NCBI RefSeq assembly: GCF_900104115.1
Contig: NZ_FNJM01000014.1
Span: 17,528 to 81,527 of the forward strand
DNA length: 64,000 bases
Direction: 5' to 3'
Origin: Clostridium gasigenes
Lineage (GTDB): Bacteria; Bacillota; Clostridia; Clostridiales; Clostridiaceae
Under the pieces are notes generated by a model that worked only from the letters and a program-made list of their open reading frames with translations, did no database searches and was not told the DNA's origin. The position numbers were made by a program, and so were the translations under genes. How positions within the stretch are numbered: position 1 is the first letter of the stretch; every line of letters starts with the position of its first letter. Below are positions 40,808 to 50,129 of the stretch, piece after piece.

Positions 40808-41251
40808 TTATTGCGTAGCAATAATTACTTTCATCTTTGTAGTTACTTCTGGGTATAATTTAATTTCTATCTCATAAGTACCTGCAATTTTTATTGTATC
40901 CATTATAACTTTCTTTTTATCAATTTCTAATTTAAATTTTGCATTTATTAATGTAACTACATCTTTATTAGTAATAGCTCCAAATAATTTGCCCTTATCT
41001 CCAACCTTAGCTTTTATTGTTATTTCTTTTCCTTTTAACTCACTAGCTAGTTTTTGAGCTGCTTCTAATTCAGCTAATTTTTTCTTTCTTTCATTTTCTT
41101 TTTTCGCATTTAATACATGTAAATTATTATCATTAGCTTGCATAGCTAACTTCTTTGGAAATAGGAAATTTCTTGCATATCCATCTGATGCCTCTATTAC
41201 ATCTCCCTTTTTTCCCATATTCTTAACATCTTGTAATAGTATTACCTTCAT
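40808..41251 (-). CDS. rplI: 50S ribosomal protein L9
   Basis: The 147-residue protein [20 protein letters not shown]... with [16 protein letters not shown] has the L9 N-terminal globular RNA-binding domain, a long charged helix ([20 protein letters not shown]) and the C-terminal domain [20 protein letters not shown]. The start at 41,251 gives the usual length. The upstream GTG at 41,260 is not needed. It starts 2 bases from the gdpP stop. Confidence 0.96.
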   Translation of the reverse strand: MKVILLQDVKNMGKKGDVIEASDGYARNFLFPKKLAMQANDNNLHVLNAKKENERKKKLAELEAAQKLASELKGKEITIKAKVGDKGKLFGAITNKDVVTLINAKFKLEIDKKKVIMDTIKIAGTYEIEIKLYPEVTTKMKVIIATQ

Positions 41252-41252
41252 G

Positions 41253-43205
41253 TTACTCACCCATCCTTAATTTTTTTGTTATCGCGTCTTTTAACTGCTC
41301 TATGGCACTCTCTATTGTTGTGTTTGTCAGTTTGGTTCCCGCCATATTCATATGACCGCCACCACCCATAGCTTCTAATATTATTTGCACATTTATATCT
41401 CCAATAGATCTTCCACTTACTATAATTTCATCATTTATTTTTGCTAAAACAAATGAAACTTTTATTCCTGATATACTTAATAGCTCATCCGCTGATCTTG
41501 CTACCATAAAAGATTCTTTTAATCTTTCTGGTGCTACTGCAATTGCTATTCCATCTTCTACCTCTGCGGATCTAATAGTATCAGCAATCATTAAATAATC
41601 TTCCAAATCATCAGTAAACATCTTTTTAACCTCTATAGTATCCGCTCCTAAACCTCTTAAAAATGATGCTGCATCAAAGGTCCTTACTCCAGCTTTAAAG
41701 GAGAAACCTTTTGTATCCATAAATATACCTGCGAGTAGCCCTTCAGCTTCATTTTTAGATAGCTTTGGTTTTTCTACCATATATTGAATAAGCTCTGTTA
41801 CCATTTCTGCGGTAGATGATGCATATACCTCTATATATGTTAATATAGCGCCTTCTATAATGTCAGGACTCCTTCTGTGATGATCTATAATAACTTTCCT
41901 GTGGGCCTTTTCTACAAAGGCTATTTCCTGAGCATAACTTTTATTGTGAACATCAACTACTATAACTAGTGACTTCTCTGTTAGTTGTTTATTTGCTTCT
42001 TCTGATGTTATTAGTAAGTTATTATATCTACTATCTTCTTTAATCTTATTCAAATAATATTCTATTGCATTTATATCATTATTTAAGACTATATTACAAG
42101 GCTTCCCTAGTTGTCTTACTACAGACGCTATTCCTATAGCTGAACCAAAGCAGTCCATATCTGGACTCTTATGACCCACAATAAAAACATTGCTACTTTC
42201 ATAAATTAATCCTTTTAACGCATGAGCTATAACTCTAGCCCTTACTCTTGTTCTTTTTTCAATTTCTCTTGTGTTTCCACCGAAAAATATTATTTTATCA
42301 TTATTCTTTACTGCGGCTTGATCTCCACCTCTACCTAGTGCTAATTCTTTTGCCGCACTAGCAAAGTTATAATTTTCTTGAGGAGATATTCCACCTCTTC
42401 CAATTCCAATACTAAGAGTTACTTCTAATTTATTCCCTCTATCAATCTTAGATATACTCTCTAAAATACTAAATTTACACTTAATTTCTTGATTTATATA
42501 TTTATCTTGAACCGAAAAAACATATTTATTAGTATCATACTTAGTTATCATAGCCTTAAGTTTGTGTGCATATGCATTTATATCTCTTTCAACTTCTGCC
42601 ACGAGCATAGGTTTATCTGCATCCAATGTAGTCTCTAGTACTTCTACTAAGTTATCGACCTCAATTAATATAATACTTTCTTTTGTAGAATCAACGCTAT
42701 TAAACTCACTCATATTGTTAAAATATACGGCATATATATTATCTTGATACTGCTTATTATTTATACTAACCTCTTGTGAATATACTTTATATAAGGAATT
42801 TTCAATTTTAATCTTTTGATAGAAGTCTTTATCACAATCTATTAATCTAGATAATTCTAAACCTGTAGCAACACTAATTATATTTGCTTCGCTTGCATCT
42901 TTTTTTAGAATATCTTCAAACTTAGTATTTTTCCATACAATATCTCCAGCTCTATTTATTAAAACCAAAGGAAATATAAGATTTAACATATTCTCACTTA
43001 TAGCTTCATCTATATTAAATTTCAACTCTTCTATAGAGCTCTTATGCTTACGTTTATTATTAACTCCACTTAAAATAAATAATATATATATAACTATTAG
43101 TATAGAACCTAAAAATACATTATCTATATAATAAAAACTTATACAAGCACCAATAAACATTATTGGTGTTATCACAGGCTTAATATTTTCTAGTTCTTTT
43201 TTCAT
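41253..43205 (-). CDS. gdpP: Cyclic-di-AMP phosphodiesterase GdpP
   Basis: The 650-residue protein has two N-terminal membrane helices ([20 protein letters not shown], then [11 protein letters not shown]), a degenerate PAS domain, a degenerate GGDEF domain ([20 protein letters not shown]), a DHH domain ([36 protein letters not shown]) and DHHA1 ([14 protein letters not shown]). The metal ligands of the DHH site are intact. It hydrolyses c-di-AMP, which controls potassium uptake and wall homeostasis. It precedes rplI with a 1-base gap. Confidence 0.94.
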   Translation of the reverse strand: MKKELENIKPVITPIMFIGACISFYYIDNVFLGSILIVIYILFILSGVNNKRKHKSSIEELKFNIDEAISENMLNLIFPLVLINRAGDIVWKNTKFEDILKKDASEANIISVATGLELSRLIDCDKDFYQKIKIENSLYKVYSQEVSINNKQYQDNIYAVYFNNMSEFNSVDSTKESIILIEVDNLVEVLETTLDADKPMLVAEVERDINAYAHKLKAMITKYDTNKYVFSVQDKYINQEIKCKFSILESISKIDRGNKLEVTLSIGIGRGGISPQENYNFASAAKELALGRGGDQAAVKNNDKIIFFGGNTREIEKRTRVRARVIAHALKGLIYESSNVFIVGHKSPDMDCFGSAIGIASVVRQLGKPCNIVLNNDINAIEYYLNKIKEDSRYNNLLITSEEANKQLTEKSLVIVVDVHNKSYAQEIAFVEKAHRKVIIDHHRRSPDIIEGAILTYIEVYASSTAEMVTELIQYMVEKPKLSKNEAEGLLAGIFMDTKGFSFKAGVRTFDAASFLRGLGADTIEVKKMFTDDLEDYLMIADTIRSAEVEDGIAIAVAPERLKESFMVARSADELLSISGIKVSFVLAKINDEIIVSGRSIGDINVQIILEAMGGGGHMNMAGTKLTNTTIESAIEQLKDAITKKLRMGE

Positions 43206-43228
43206 AAAAGCCTCCTACAATCATTGAA

Positions 43229-43546
43229 TTAATGATTTTGCTTTAAATGGCTTTGAAGTTTACTTAAACTTCTACCTTCTTTTTCATATTCATGTCCTTC
43301 AGATATTCCAACTTTTAATTTACTCTTCATATCTTCATCAATATCTTTACATGAATATCCTAACTTTTGTCCTAATACATATAATATTAACATAGCTCCA
43401 GATATGCAATTTAATATAGAATCCTGTGCTACATTACTACCTTTTGTTAACAAGGTAAAAAACTCACCTATAATACATAAAAGATTGGCTTTTAATTTTT
43501 CTATAATTTTTATGTTAGCCATTATATTTAAATCTTCTCTCTTCAC
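43229..43546 (-). CDS. MazG-like small protein
   Basis: The 105-residue form begins at GTG 43,546, six bases after GAGGTG; a longer form from 43,576 is possible. Residues NIKIIEKLKANLLCIIGEFF and NCISGAMLILYVLGQKLGYS resemble the helical MazG-like (nucleotide pyrophosphohydrolase-fold) proteins found beside gdpP in clostridia. The ExxE..E...D metal-binding set of active MazG enzymes is not clear, so activity is uncertain. Confidence 0.7.
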   Translation of the reverse strand: MKREDLNIMANIKIIEKLKANLLCIIGEFFTLLTKGSNVAQDSILNCISGAMLILYVLGQKLGYSCKDIDEDMKSKLKVGISEGHEYEKEGRSLSKLQSHLKQNH

Positions 43547-43564
43547 CCATTTCACCTCTATTTC

Positions 43565-43615
43565 AGACACCTTCAAAAAATAATTAATCCATATGTTAGT
43601 CTATTTTTGTCCATA
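43565..43615. repeat. Dispersed palindromic repeat, copy E (diverged)
   Basis: ACACCTTCAAAAAATAATTA and AGTCTATTTTTGTCCATAC-like arms surround an ATATGTT centre. The pattern resembles copies A to D but is decayed. Confidence 0.35.
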
Positions 43616-43809
43616 CTTTGTCGATATAATACACTTATAGAAATACTATCAGTGTATTTCATCTCCTCGCATAATCAAAAAATATACATCTCACGTTGAA
43701 CTGTTATTTTTTTAGATATCTTAATACCCTTATATATCTATTATAAATTATAAATTATTATTATTGCAACAAATTAATGACCTCAAATATATATATTTAT
43801 ATAATAAAA

Positions 43810-43831
43810 AACCCCTGACTAATCAGGGGTT
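43810..43831 (-). terminator. Terminator of the rpsF-ssb-rpsR operon
   Basis: AACCCCTGA (43,810-43,818) pairs with TCAGGGGTT (43,823-43,831), followed by T-rich sequence on the reverse strand. Confidence 0.85.
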
Positions 43832-43838
43832 CTAATTA

Positions 43839-44084
43839 CTACTCAGTTGTGAATGGTAATAATGCTATATTTCTTGATCTCTTTATAGCTGCTGTAACTT
43901 GTCTTTGATGTTTAGCGCAAGTTCCAGAAATTCTTCTTGGAAGTATCTTTCCTCTTTCTGTAACAAACTTTCTTAGCTTATTTATATCTTTATAATCGAT
44001 ATCTACAGCTTTGTCTACGCAGAATGAGCATACTTTTCTCTTAGATCTTCTCATTTTTCCACCAGATCTCTTTACGTCTCTCAT
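43839..44084 (-). CDS. rpsR: 30S ribosomal protein S18
   Basis: The 81-residue protein has the basic N-terminus [20 protein letters not shown] with CxxC-like CSFC, then [20 protein letters not shown] and [20 protein letters not shown], the S18 signature. It binds S6 on the 30S subunit. It is the last gene of rpsF-ssb-rpsR and is preceded by AAGGAGG. Confidence 0.97.
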   Translation of the reverse strand: MRDVKRSGGKMRRSKRKVCSFCVDKAVDIDYKDINKLRKFVTERGKILPRRISGTCAKHQRQVTAAIKRSRNIALLPFTTE

Positions 44085-44122
44085 GATATTCCCTCCTTAA
44101 TTAAAAATTTAGACTTATCTTC

Positions 44123-44575
44123 TTAGAAAGGCATATCCCCGTCATCGACAGGAGTCATATCTTCTTCAAAGTTAGCTCCACCAAATGAATTGTTTGACGG
44201 TGCTGAATACTCAGGTTTTGAAGCTCCAAATCCACCATTTGATGAATTTTGATCTCTTCCACTATTAGCATTGCCTCCGATAAAATCAAATGATTCTACA
44301 ACTACATCAGTTGTATATCTCTTTGTTCCATCTTTAGCTTCATAACTACCAGTTCTGATACTGCCAGTAACTGCTATAGGGCTTCCTTTTGTAAGATATT
44401 GTGCTATTATCTCTCCTGTTTTACCAAATGCTATGCAATTAATAAAATCAGTTTCTTCCTTTTTAAACTGTCTTGTTACAGCTAAAGAAAATTTTCCAAC
44501 GGCAGTTCCGCTGTTAGCTGCAAAGTTTAATTCTGGATCTCTAGTGAGTCTTCCAATAAGCATTACCTTATTCAT
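44123..44575 (-). CDS. ssb: Single-stranded DNA-binding protein
   Basis: The 150-residue protein has the OB-fold MNKVMLIGRLTRDPELNFAA...FSLAVTRQF...DFINCIAFGKTGEIIAQYLT, an Asn/Gly-rich linker and the acidic tail EEDMTPVDDGDMPF that recruits replication proteins. It is encoded between rpsF and rpsR, as usual in Firmicutes. Confidence 0.97.
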   Translation of the reverse strand: MNKVMLIGRLTRDPELNFAANSGTAVGKFSLAVTRQFKKEETDFINCIAFGKTGEIIAQYLTKGSPIAVTGSIRTGSYEAKDGTKRYTTDVVVESFDFIGGNANSGRDQNSSNGGFGASKPEYSAPSNNSFGGANFEEDMTPVDDGDMPF

Positions 44576-44588
44576 ACAATATCACCTC

Positions 44589-44876
44589 TTACGCTTCTTT
44601 TTTAATTATGATATGTCTTATAACACCATCAGTAATTCTGAATACTCTGTCTAATTCTTTAGGTAATTCAGGATTTGCATTGAAGTGCACTAATGTGTAG
44701 TAACCATCGTTAACCTTTGATATTTCATAAGCAAGTTTTCTCTTACCCCAGAAATCTACGTTTTCGATTGTTCCTCCACCATTTTCTATAACACCTTTAA
44801 ACTTTTCGATGTTTGCTTTAACAGCATCTTCATCTAATGATGGGTGTAATATAAATATAACTTCGTACTTTCTCAT
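44589..44876 (-). CDS. rpsF: 30S ribosomal protein S6
   Basis: The 95-residue protein MRKYEVIFILHPSLDEDAVK... with ENVDFWGKRKLAYEISKVND and GYYTLVHFNANP is S6. The start at 44,876 lies eight bases after AGGAGG. In-frame GTG at 44,885 and ATG at 44,879 are alternatives. It binds S18 in the 30S subunit and, as the S6:S18 pair, can repress its own operon. Confidence 0.96.
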   Translation of the reverse strand: MRKYEVIFILHPSLDEDAVKANIEKFKGVIENGGGTIENVDFWGKRKLAYEISKVNDGYYTLVHFNANPELPKELDRVFRITDGVIRHIIIKKEA

Positions 44877-44889
44877 CATTTTCACCTCC

Positions 44890-44932
44890 TCCCCTTGGAC
44901 TATCGGCCATGCTTTACACAGCAGGGATTACA
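44890..44932 (-). promoter_or_regulatory. Candidate S6:S18-binding leader of rpsF
   Basis: The untranslated leader contains GGCCGATAGTCCAAGGGG just before the ribosome-binding site and a short GCTGTGTAAAGC hairpin. The CCG in a bulged stem near the SD is the feature reported for S6:S18 autoregulatory leaders. I cannot fold it in full here. Confidence 0.5.
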
Positions 44933-44986
44933 ATTCAATATTTTATCATTTTTTTTAAGATGTTTCAAGTTTTTTTATTTTTATTT

Positions 44987-45172
44987 TTACATTTTTATTA
45001 TTTTTTTTGCATCTTTTTGGAATTTACTTCTTGGAAGCATTATTATTCTTGCACATCCAGTACACTTAATCTTTATATCCGCCCCAAGTCTAATTACCTC
45101 AAACTCTTTGCTACCACAAGGATGTTGCTTTTTCATTTCAACAATATCGCCTAGATCAAAGCTATCTACCAT
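44987..45172 (-). CDS. DUF951 small zinc-ribbon-like protein
   Basis: The 61-residue protein MVDSFDLGDIVEMKKQHPCG... with IKCTGCARIIMLPRSKFQKD matches DUF951, short proteins with a conserved HPCG...CTGC cysteine pattern suggesting zinc binding. GGAGGGG precedes the ATG. It is upstream of rpsF. Function unknown. Confidence 0.88.
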   Translation of the reverse strand: MVDSFDLGDIVEMKKQHPCGSKEFEVIRLGADIKIKCTGCARIIMLPRSKFQKDAKKIIKM

Positions 45173-45225
45173 TATTACCCCTCCATTCCATTAATATTTT
45201 AACTAAATTTTTTTTTATTATTTCT

Positions 45226-46140
45226 CTATTTGTCTAAATCTATTTCCTTTTTAATATTTATTATTTGTGTCTTAGGATAAGGAATTTCTATTCCACACTC
45301 ATCTAATGCAAATTTAATATCTTTTCTTAGTTTTCTTTCCATCTCCCATTGACTTAAAGGCTTTGCCCTACCAATAATTCTAATAGTTACTCCCGCTGCA
45401 TTTAATGCTGTTACTCCTAACACATCAATTTTTCCTCTTAAATCCTCTTTATATTTTTCCTCAAATTTAAGACAAACCTTCTTTATCAAGTCTAATGCAT
45501 TATCTACATTTTCTTCATATGCTATTTCTACATCTACACTAAACCTTATATCCCCTCTAGAATGATTTGTAACCTCTAATATCGATCCATTAGTTACAGT
45601 GTATACATCGCCTGTAAACCCTCTTAATATAGTGGTCCTAATGCCTATTCCTTCTACTATACCTTCATATCGCCCTAAAGTTACATGATCTCCAACACCA
45701 TATTGGTCCTCAAATAATATAAAGAAACCATTAATTAAATCTTTAACTAAACTCTGAGCCCCAATACCAATTGCAAATCCCCCAACTGCTAATATTTCTC
45801 CGGAAACCTTGAAATTACTAAAAATGATGGTTGAAAATCCAGAAAAATAAATTCCATATTTTAGAGCGCTTTTTAAAACAGATGCAATAGTTATTGCCTT
45901 TTGTTCATTCATAGAAAAACTTAGTTTACTTTTAACTTGTTTCTCTACAAATTTATTTATTATTGCATCTCCAATTTTAATTCCTATCCACATTGCCAAA
46001 AGAATAAAAATCACTTTAATACTTTTACCTATAATAATTTCTATCTTGTCCCAGTCTAATGCTATACTTGACCCTCCAGCTTCTGCTTTTTCAAATGTGA
46101 AAATGCCTATTTTATTAACCATCATTAAATTACTATACAT
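45226..46140 (-). CDS. MscS-family mechanosensitive channel
   Basis: The 304-residue protein has an N-terminal membrane helix (IIGKSIKVIFILLAMWIGIK), a second one and the pore-lining helix AVGGFAIGIGAQSLVKDLIN, followed by the beta domain FEDQYGVGDHVTLGRYEGIV with GIRTTILRGFTGDVYTVTNG. This is the MscS core. The C-terminal domain is cytosolic. It opens under membrane tension to release solutes. GAGGAG precedes the start. Confidence 0.9.
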   Translation of the reverse strand: MYSNLMMVNKIGIFTFEKAEAGGSSIALDWDKIEIIIGKSIKVIFILLAMWIGIKIGDAIINKFVEKQVKSKLSFSMNEQKAITIASVLKSALKYGIYFSGFSTIIFSNFKVSGEILAVGGFAIGIGAQSLVKDLINGFFILFEDQYGVGDHVTLGRYEGIVEGIGIRTTILRGFTGDVYTVTNGSILEVTNHSRGDIRFSVDVEIAYEENVDNALDLIKKVCLKFEEKYKEDLRGKIDVLGVTALNAAGVTIRIIGRAKPLSQWEMERKLRKDIKFALDECGIEIPYPKTQIINIKKEIDLDK

Positions 46141-46203
46141 ACTTTCTCCTCTTAATAACTTTATTTAGATGATAGCTTTATTTAGATAACTTTATAACCT
46201 CAT

Positions 46204-46443
46204 TTAGATAATCTTATTGTATCTATCTTCTTTTCTCTCATATATACTTTTAAATTCAATAATTTTATCATTAATTATATTATCTATTTTATTTCTATCT
46301 TCAATTCTTACACATATGCCACAACTTTGTGTAATTATAGTTGGTGTTGGCATTATTCTTAATACTATATTTTTTTCTTCCAGCTTTTTTTCTGCACTCA
46401 TGGCATCGTAAGTATTTTTAAAAACAATTATAAAATAACTCAT
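46204..46443 (-). CDS. DUF3343 protein
   Basis: The 79-residue protein MSYFIIVFKNTYDAMSAEKK... with MPTPTIITQSCGICVRIEDR matches DUF3343, with the conserved Cys-Gly-x-Cys (CGIC) that may carry sulfur or selenium. It lies next to, and divergent from, the class V aminotransferase gene, an association consistent with a sulfur- or selenium-carrier role. Confidence 0.85.
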   Translation of the reverse strand: MSYFIIVFKNTYDAMSAEKKLEEKNIVLRIMPTPTIITQSCGICVRIEDRNKIDNIINDKIIEFKSIYERKEDRYNKII

Positions 46444-46686
46444 TCTTTCCTCCTTATATAATTTATATATAACATATAAATTTATCTATGCTAATTATAT
46501 TATAACTTTTTCTATATTAAAATACCTATACATAGTAAAAATAACTATTTTCATTAAAATGATGCATTTATTATTGCATTATTTTATAATTAATCTATTA
46601 TGTTTTTAAAGGTATTATTCTAACCACTTATAATAAATATATTAATACTTATTTATTATAAAATTTAACGTCTTAAAGGAGATTTT

Positions 46687-47850
46687 ATGGATATATATTT
46701 AGATAACGCAAGTACAACTTTCCCTAAACCTAAATTAGTTGCCGACTCCATGTACAATTTTCTAACTAATATAGGTGGTAACTCTGGTAGGTCCAATCAT
46801 TCTAATTCGTTAAAAGCTAATCGTATATTATATGACACCCGTGAATCATTAGCTAATTTTTTTAATTTTGACTGTCCAGCTAATGTTATTTTTACAAATA
46901 ATATTACAACATCACTAAATACATTACTTAACGGAATTCTTAAACCAGGTGATCATGTTATCACATCTTCTATGGAACATAACTCCGTTATTAGACCTTT
47001 ATATCAACTTAAAGAACAGTTAAATATTGAGATTGATATTGTAGCTGCAAATATTGAAGGCTTTATTAATTCTAATGATATTTTAAAGTCAATTAAACCT
47101 AATACAAAGTTGGTTGTATTAAGTCAAGCTTCAAATGTTACAGGTAGTATTCAACCTATAAAAGAAATAGGCAATATTTGTAAGCTTAAAGGCATATTTT
47201 TTATACTTGATAGTGCTCAAGGTGCAGGCGTATTGAAAACCGATTTTAAAGAAATGAATTTAAGTGCATTAGCTTTTGCAGGCCACAAAAGTCTATTTGG
47301 ACCTCAAGGAATTGGGGGTTTTATTATAGATGATAATTTGAATCAAGTATGTAAACCTCTTATAGTTGGGGGCACTGGAAGTTTATCTCATTCTATATCT
47401 CAACCAGATTTTTTGCCTGATAAATTTGAATCAGGAACCCTTAATATTCCTGGTATAGTCGGCTTATATGAAGGTATTAATTTTATTAATACCGAAGGTT
47501 TAGATTCTATTTATGAACATAATAAGTATCTTCATTCATACTTTATTAAAGAACTTTTAAATATCGATGATATAACTTTTTATGGAGATAAAACAGCATT
47601 AAATTCTACTACCTGTATTTCATTTAATATTAACAATATGGATACATCCGAATTATCTTTTGAGCTTGATAATACTTATGGAATAAAAAACAGATCTGGA
47701 TTACACTGTGCTCCTCTTGCGCATGAAACAGTAGGTAGTTATCCCAGCGGCAGTATCAGGCTTAGTGTTAGCTATTTCAATAAAAAATCAGAACTAGATT
47801 ATACTTTAAAGGCTATATCTGATATTGCTAAAAACAGGTTTAAAATTTAA
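46687..47850 (+). CDS. Cysteine-desulfurase-like class V aminotransferase
   Basis: The 387-residue protein has the PLP lysine in AFAGHKSLFGPQGIGG (Lys about 204), the substrate-binding SMEHNSVIRPLYQLK and the C-terminal GLHCAPLAHETVGSYPSGSI, where the Cys can act as persulfide carrier. It matches the cysteine desulfurase/selenocysteine lyase family. The loop with Cys is short, as in group I-like enzymes. Its DUF3343 neighbour suggests sulfur or selenium transfer. AAGGAG precedes the ATG. Confidence 0.85.
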   Translation: MDIYLDNASTTFPKPKLVADSMYNFLTNIGGNSGRSNHSNSLKANRILYDTRESLANFFNFDCPANVIFTNNITTSLNTLLNGILKPGDHVITSSMEHNSVIRPLYQLKEQLNIEIDIVAANIEGFINSNDILKSIKPNTKLVVLSQASNVTGSIQPIKEIGNICKLKGIFFILDSAQGAGVLKTDFKEMNLSALAFAGHKSLFGPQGIGGFIIDDNLNQVCKPLIVGGTGSLSHSISQPDFLPDKFESGTLNIPGIVGLYEGINFINTEGLDSIYEHNKYLHSYFIKELLNIDDITFYGDKTALNSTTCISFNINNMDTSELSFELDNTYGIKNRSGLHCAPLAHETVGSYPSGSIRLSVSYFNKKSELDYTLKAISDIAKNRFKI

Positions 47851-47964
47851 ACTATATTTATACAATTAATTTTATATCGCTTTAATTTATTTTTTGAATA
47901 TCCCTTATATACATGAATAGTAGCTTTCTTTATTGTCAATAATTTCAATAAAGGAGGTTTTTGT

Positions 47965-48561
47965 ATGAATACATGTTTTTCAGTAGATTCAACATCACCC
48001 AACTCTTATTCAGAAGTTAGGGATTTTCTTTATATAAAGTTAAACGATATTCTAAAGGAAAATAGGCCTATAGTGTTTATTTGCATTGGAACAGATAGAT
48101 CTACAGGTGATTCACTTGGGCCCCTAGTAGGATATAAGTTGAAATTTCTATCACTAAATAACATCCATGTTTATGGTTGTTTAGAGAGCCCAGTTCATTC
48201 TAAAAATCTTATAGATGTATTAAATAAAGTTAATTTGCAATTTAATAATCCTTATATTATAGCCATAGATGCATCTTTAGGAAGTCTACATAATATTGGT
48301 AAAGTTTTCATTGAAGAAGGTCCATTATATCCAGGATTAGCACTAAATAAAGATTTACCACCAGTTGGTGATCTTAGTATAACTGGGATTGTGAATATTT
48401 CTGGAAATTTTGAATTTATGGTCCTCCAAAATACTAGACTTTATACAGTGATGGCCTTAGCTGATTGTATCTCAAACGGTATTTATCATTTTATACTAAA
48501 ATCATTAGGATCTAATAATAAACATTTTAATAATTCCTTAGAAAATATACATTTTTTATAA
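47965..48561 (+). CDS. yyaC: YyaC-like putative sporulation protease
   Basis: The 198-residue protein has PIVFICIGTDRSTGDSLGPL, YGCLESPVHSKNL, PYIIAIDASLGSLHNIGKVF and GPLYPGLALNKDLPPVGDLS. The GTDRSTGDSLGP and DASLG motifs match the YyaC/GPR-like family of sporulation-associated peptidase-fold proteins. AAAGGAGG precedes the ATG. Monocistronic with a terminator downstream. Confidence 0.88.
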   Translation: MNTCFSVDSTSPNSYSEVRDFLYIKLNDILKENRPIVFICIGTDRSTGDSLGPLVGYKLKFLSLNNIHVYGCLESPVHSKNLIDVLNKVNLQFNNPYIIAIDASLGSLHNIGKVFIEEGPLYPGLALNKDLPPVGDLSITGIVNISGNFEFMVLQNTRLYTVMALADCISNGIYHFILKSLGSNNKHFNNSLENIHFL

Positions 48562-48615
48562 AATTTGAATGCTGTGCTATCTCATTTAAATGTATTATTT
48601 TTTCAAATTTGTAAT

Positions 48616-48652
48616 AAAAAAAGTGCCACATAATTTAATGTGACACTTTTTA
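48616..48652. terminator. Bidirectional terminator
   Basis: AAAAAAGTGCCACAT pairs with ATGTGACACTTTTT, with A/T runs on both sides. It serves yyaC and the converging DUF4446 gene. Confidence 0.8.
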
Positions 48653-48657
48653 TTTTA

Positions 48658-49143
48658 TTATTTATTTATTGCTTCATTTAAAACATGAATTTCTTCTTCT
48701 GATAAGTCATATCTCGATATGCCTTTGTCTACAGGTTTAGCATAAGTAGTGCTATCATTTCTTGCATATATTCCAGTTATTAATACGCCATCATTATAAT
48801 CATCTAATATTGCAATTGAAAAACTTAAATCACTTCCGATATCCTCAAAAGCCTTATATCTCATTATAGCGACTTTATTAACACAACTTCTAAGTTCTTC
48901 TTTTAGATTTTTGCATTCTTCTAATGATTTCTCAGAATTTGTTACTGCTCCTTCTATTTCATCCACTTTAGATGTTATATATGCTTCTAAATTTTTATTA
49001 TTTACCCCTCTCATCATTTTTCTATATTTTTTTTCTAGCTTATTTACTGAATTTATCAGTATAATAACAATTACAAATAGTAAAATAGTAATTATTGTTA
49101 ATCCTATAACTATAAACGTTGAATATTCATTTATCATTTTCAT
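48658..49143 (-). CDS. DUF4446 membrane protein
   Basis: The 161-residue protein MKMINEYSTFIVIGLTIITI... has one N-terminal membrane helix and a soluble, helical then beta-rich domain ending with SYARNDSTTYAKPVDKG-like YARNDSTTYAKPVDKGISRY. It matches DUF4446, typically encoded next to parAB in clostridia. The start at 49,143 follows GGAG. The in-frame extension to 49,197 would translate through a parS site and is unlikely. Confidence 0.85.
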   Translation of the reverse strand: MKMINEYSTFIVIGLTIITILLFVIVIILINSVNKLEKKYRKMMRGVNNKNLEAYITSKVDEIEGAVTNSEKSLEECKNLKEELRSCVNKVAIMRYKAFEDIGSDLSFSIAILDDYNDGVLITGIYARNDSTTYAKPVDKGISRYDLSEEEIHVLNEAINK

Positions 49144-49180
49144 TATATTCTCCAATTCAAATTTCATCCTTTCAAAAAAA

Positions 49181-49196
49181 TGTTTCACGTGAAACA
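49181..49196. promoter_or_regulatory. parS site 1
   Basis: TGTTTCACGTGAAACA is a perfect 16-bp parS palindrome. ParB binds here to nucleate the partition complex beside the origin. It lies between the DUF4446 gene and parB. Confidence 0.95.
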
Positions 49197-49254
49197 TTTT
49201 AAATTTATGTCTTTATTTTTTTGTCTAAAAAATTATAATTTTCATTTCACAAAT

Positions 49255-49270
49255 TGTTTCACGTGAAACA
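49255..49270. promoter_or_regulatory. parS site 2
   Basis: A second perfect parS (TGTTTCACGTGAAACA) lies 58 bp from site 1 and touches the last base of the parB gene. The pair is a nucleation point for the ParB partition complex. Confidence 0.95.
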
Positions 49271-50125
49271 TTATAAATTTATAATTTCTAGTATTCTTTG
49301 TAAATCCTCTTCTGAATAATATTCAATTTGAATCTTACCCTTATTGTTTTTGCTATTAATGTTAACTTTAGTCCCAAAATAATTTTCTAATCTATTGGTT
49401 ATATCTTTATAATATGGATTGTTAAGTTCTCTTGGTTGTACAATATCTACCTTTTCTTTGTTTAAATATTTAACAATTGTTTCTAGTTCCCTAACTGATA
49501 ATTTTTCATCTATTACTTTTTGAGCAATTTCATATTGTAAGTTATTATCACTTATTGCTAATAAGACTCTTCCATGACCTTCGCTAATAACACTATCTAT
49601 AATATATTGTTGAACACTCTCATTCAAATTCATCAATCTCATAGTGTTAGTAATTGAAACCCTCGATTTACCTATTCGTTTACTTAATTCTTCTTGAGTT
49701 AAACTAAATTCACTTAATAATCTTTTATAAGCGATAGCTTCTTCAATAGGATTTAAATTTTCTCTCTGAATATTTTCAATTAAAGATATTTCCAATACTT
49801 GTTTATCCGTTAAGTCCATAACTACTGCGGGAACTTCTTTAAGTGCAAGCAACTTAGCCGCTCTCCATCTTCTTTCTCCTGCAACTATTATATAATTTTC
49901 TTTATCTTTTCTTAGTATTATAGGTTGCACTATTCCATGATGTTTAATAGATTCTGCTAATTCAGCTATTTTTTCATCATCAAAAGCTTTTCTCGGTTGA
50001 TTCTCATTACTTTTAATTAAATTAATTGAAATAAACATTTCACTATTATTTTTCTTTTCCTTTGGTTCTAATTCATCTGGAATTAGAGCACCTAATCCTT
50101 TTCCAAGCACAAATTTTTTACTCAT
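49271..50125 (-). CDS. parB: Chromosome-partitioning protein ParB (Spo0J)
   Basis: The 284-residue protein begins MSKKFVLGKGLGALIPDELE, has the ParB/Srx CTPase motifs PRKAFDDEKIAELAESIKHH and VAGERRWRAAKLL (GERRWRA), a helix-turn-helix for parS (TQEELSKRIGKSRVSITNTM), and a C-terminal dimerisation region. It binds parS, spreads by CTP switching, and activates ParA. The stop adjoins parS site 2. Confidence 0.96.
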   Translation of the reverse strand: MSKKFVLGKGLGALIPDELEPKEKKNNSEMFISINLIKSNENQPRKAFDDEKIAELAESIKHHGIVQPIILRKDKENYIIVAGERRWRAAKLLALKEVPAVVMDLTDKQVLEISLIENIQRENLNPIEEAIAYKRLLSEFSLTQEELSKRIGKSRVSITNTMRLMNLNESVQQYIIDSVISEGHGRVLLAISDNNLQYEIAQKVIDEKLSVRELETIVKYLNKEKVDIVQPRELNNPYYKDITNRLENYFGTKVNINSKNNKGKIQIEYYSEEDLQRILEIINL

Positions 50126-50129
50126 AATT

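Noticed and set aside
49144-49197. N-terminal extension of the DUF4446 gene (MFHVKHFFER...)
   Set aside because: It would translate parS site 1; the GGAG-preceded ATG at 49,143 gives a normal membrane-helix start.
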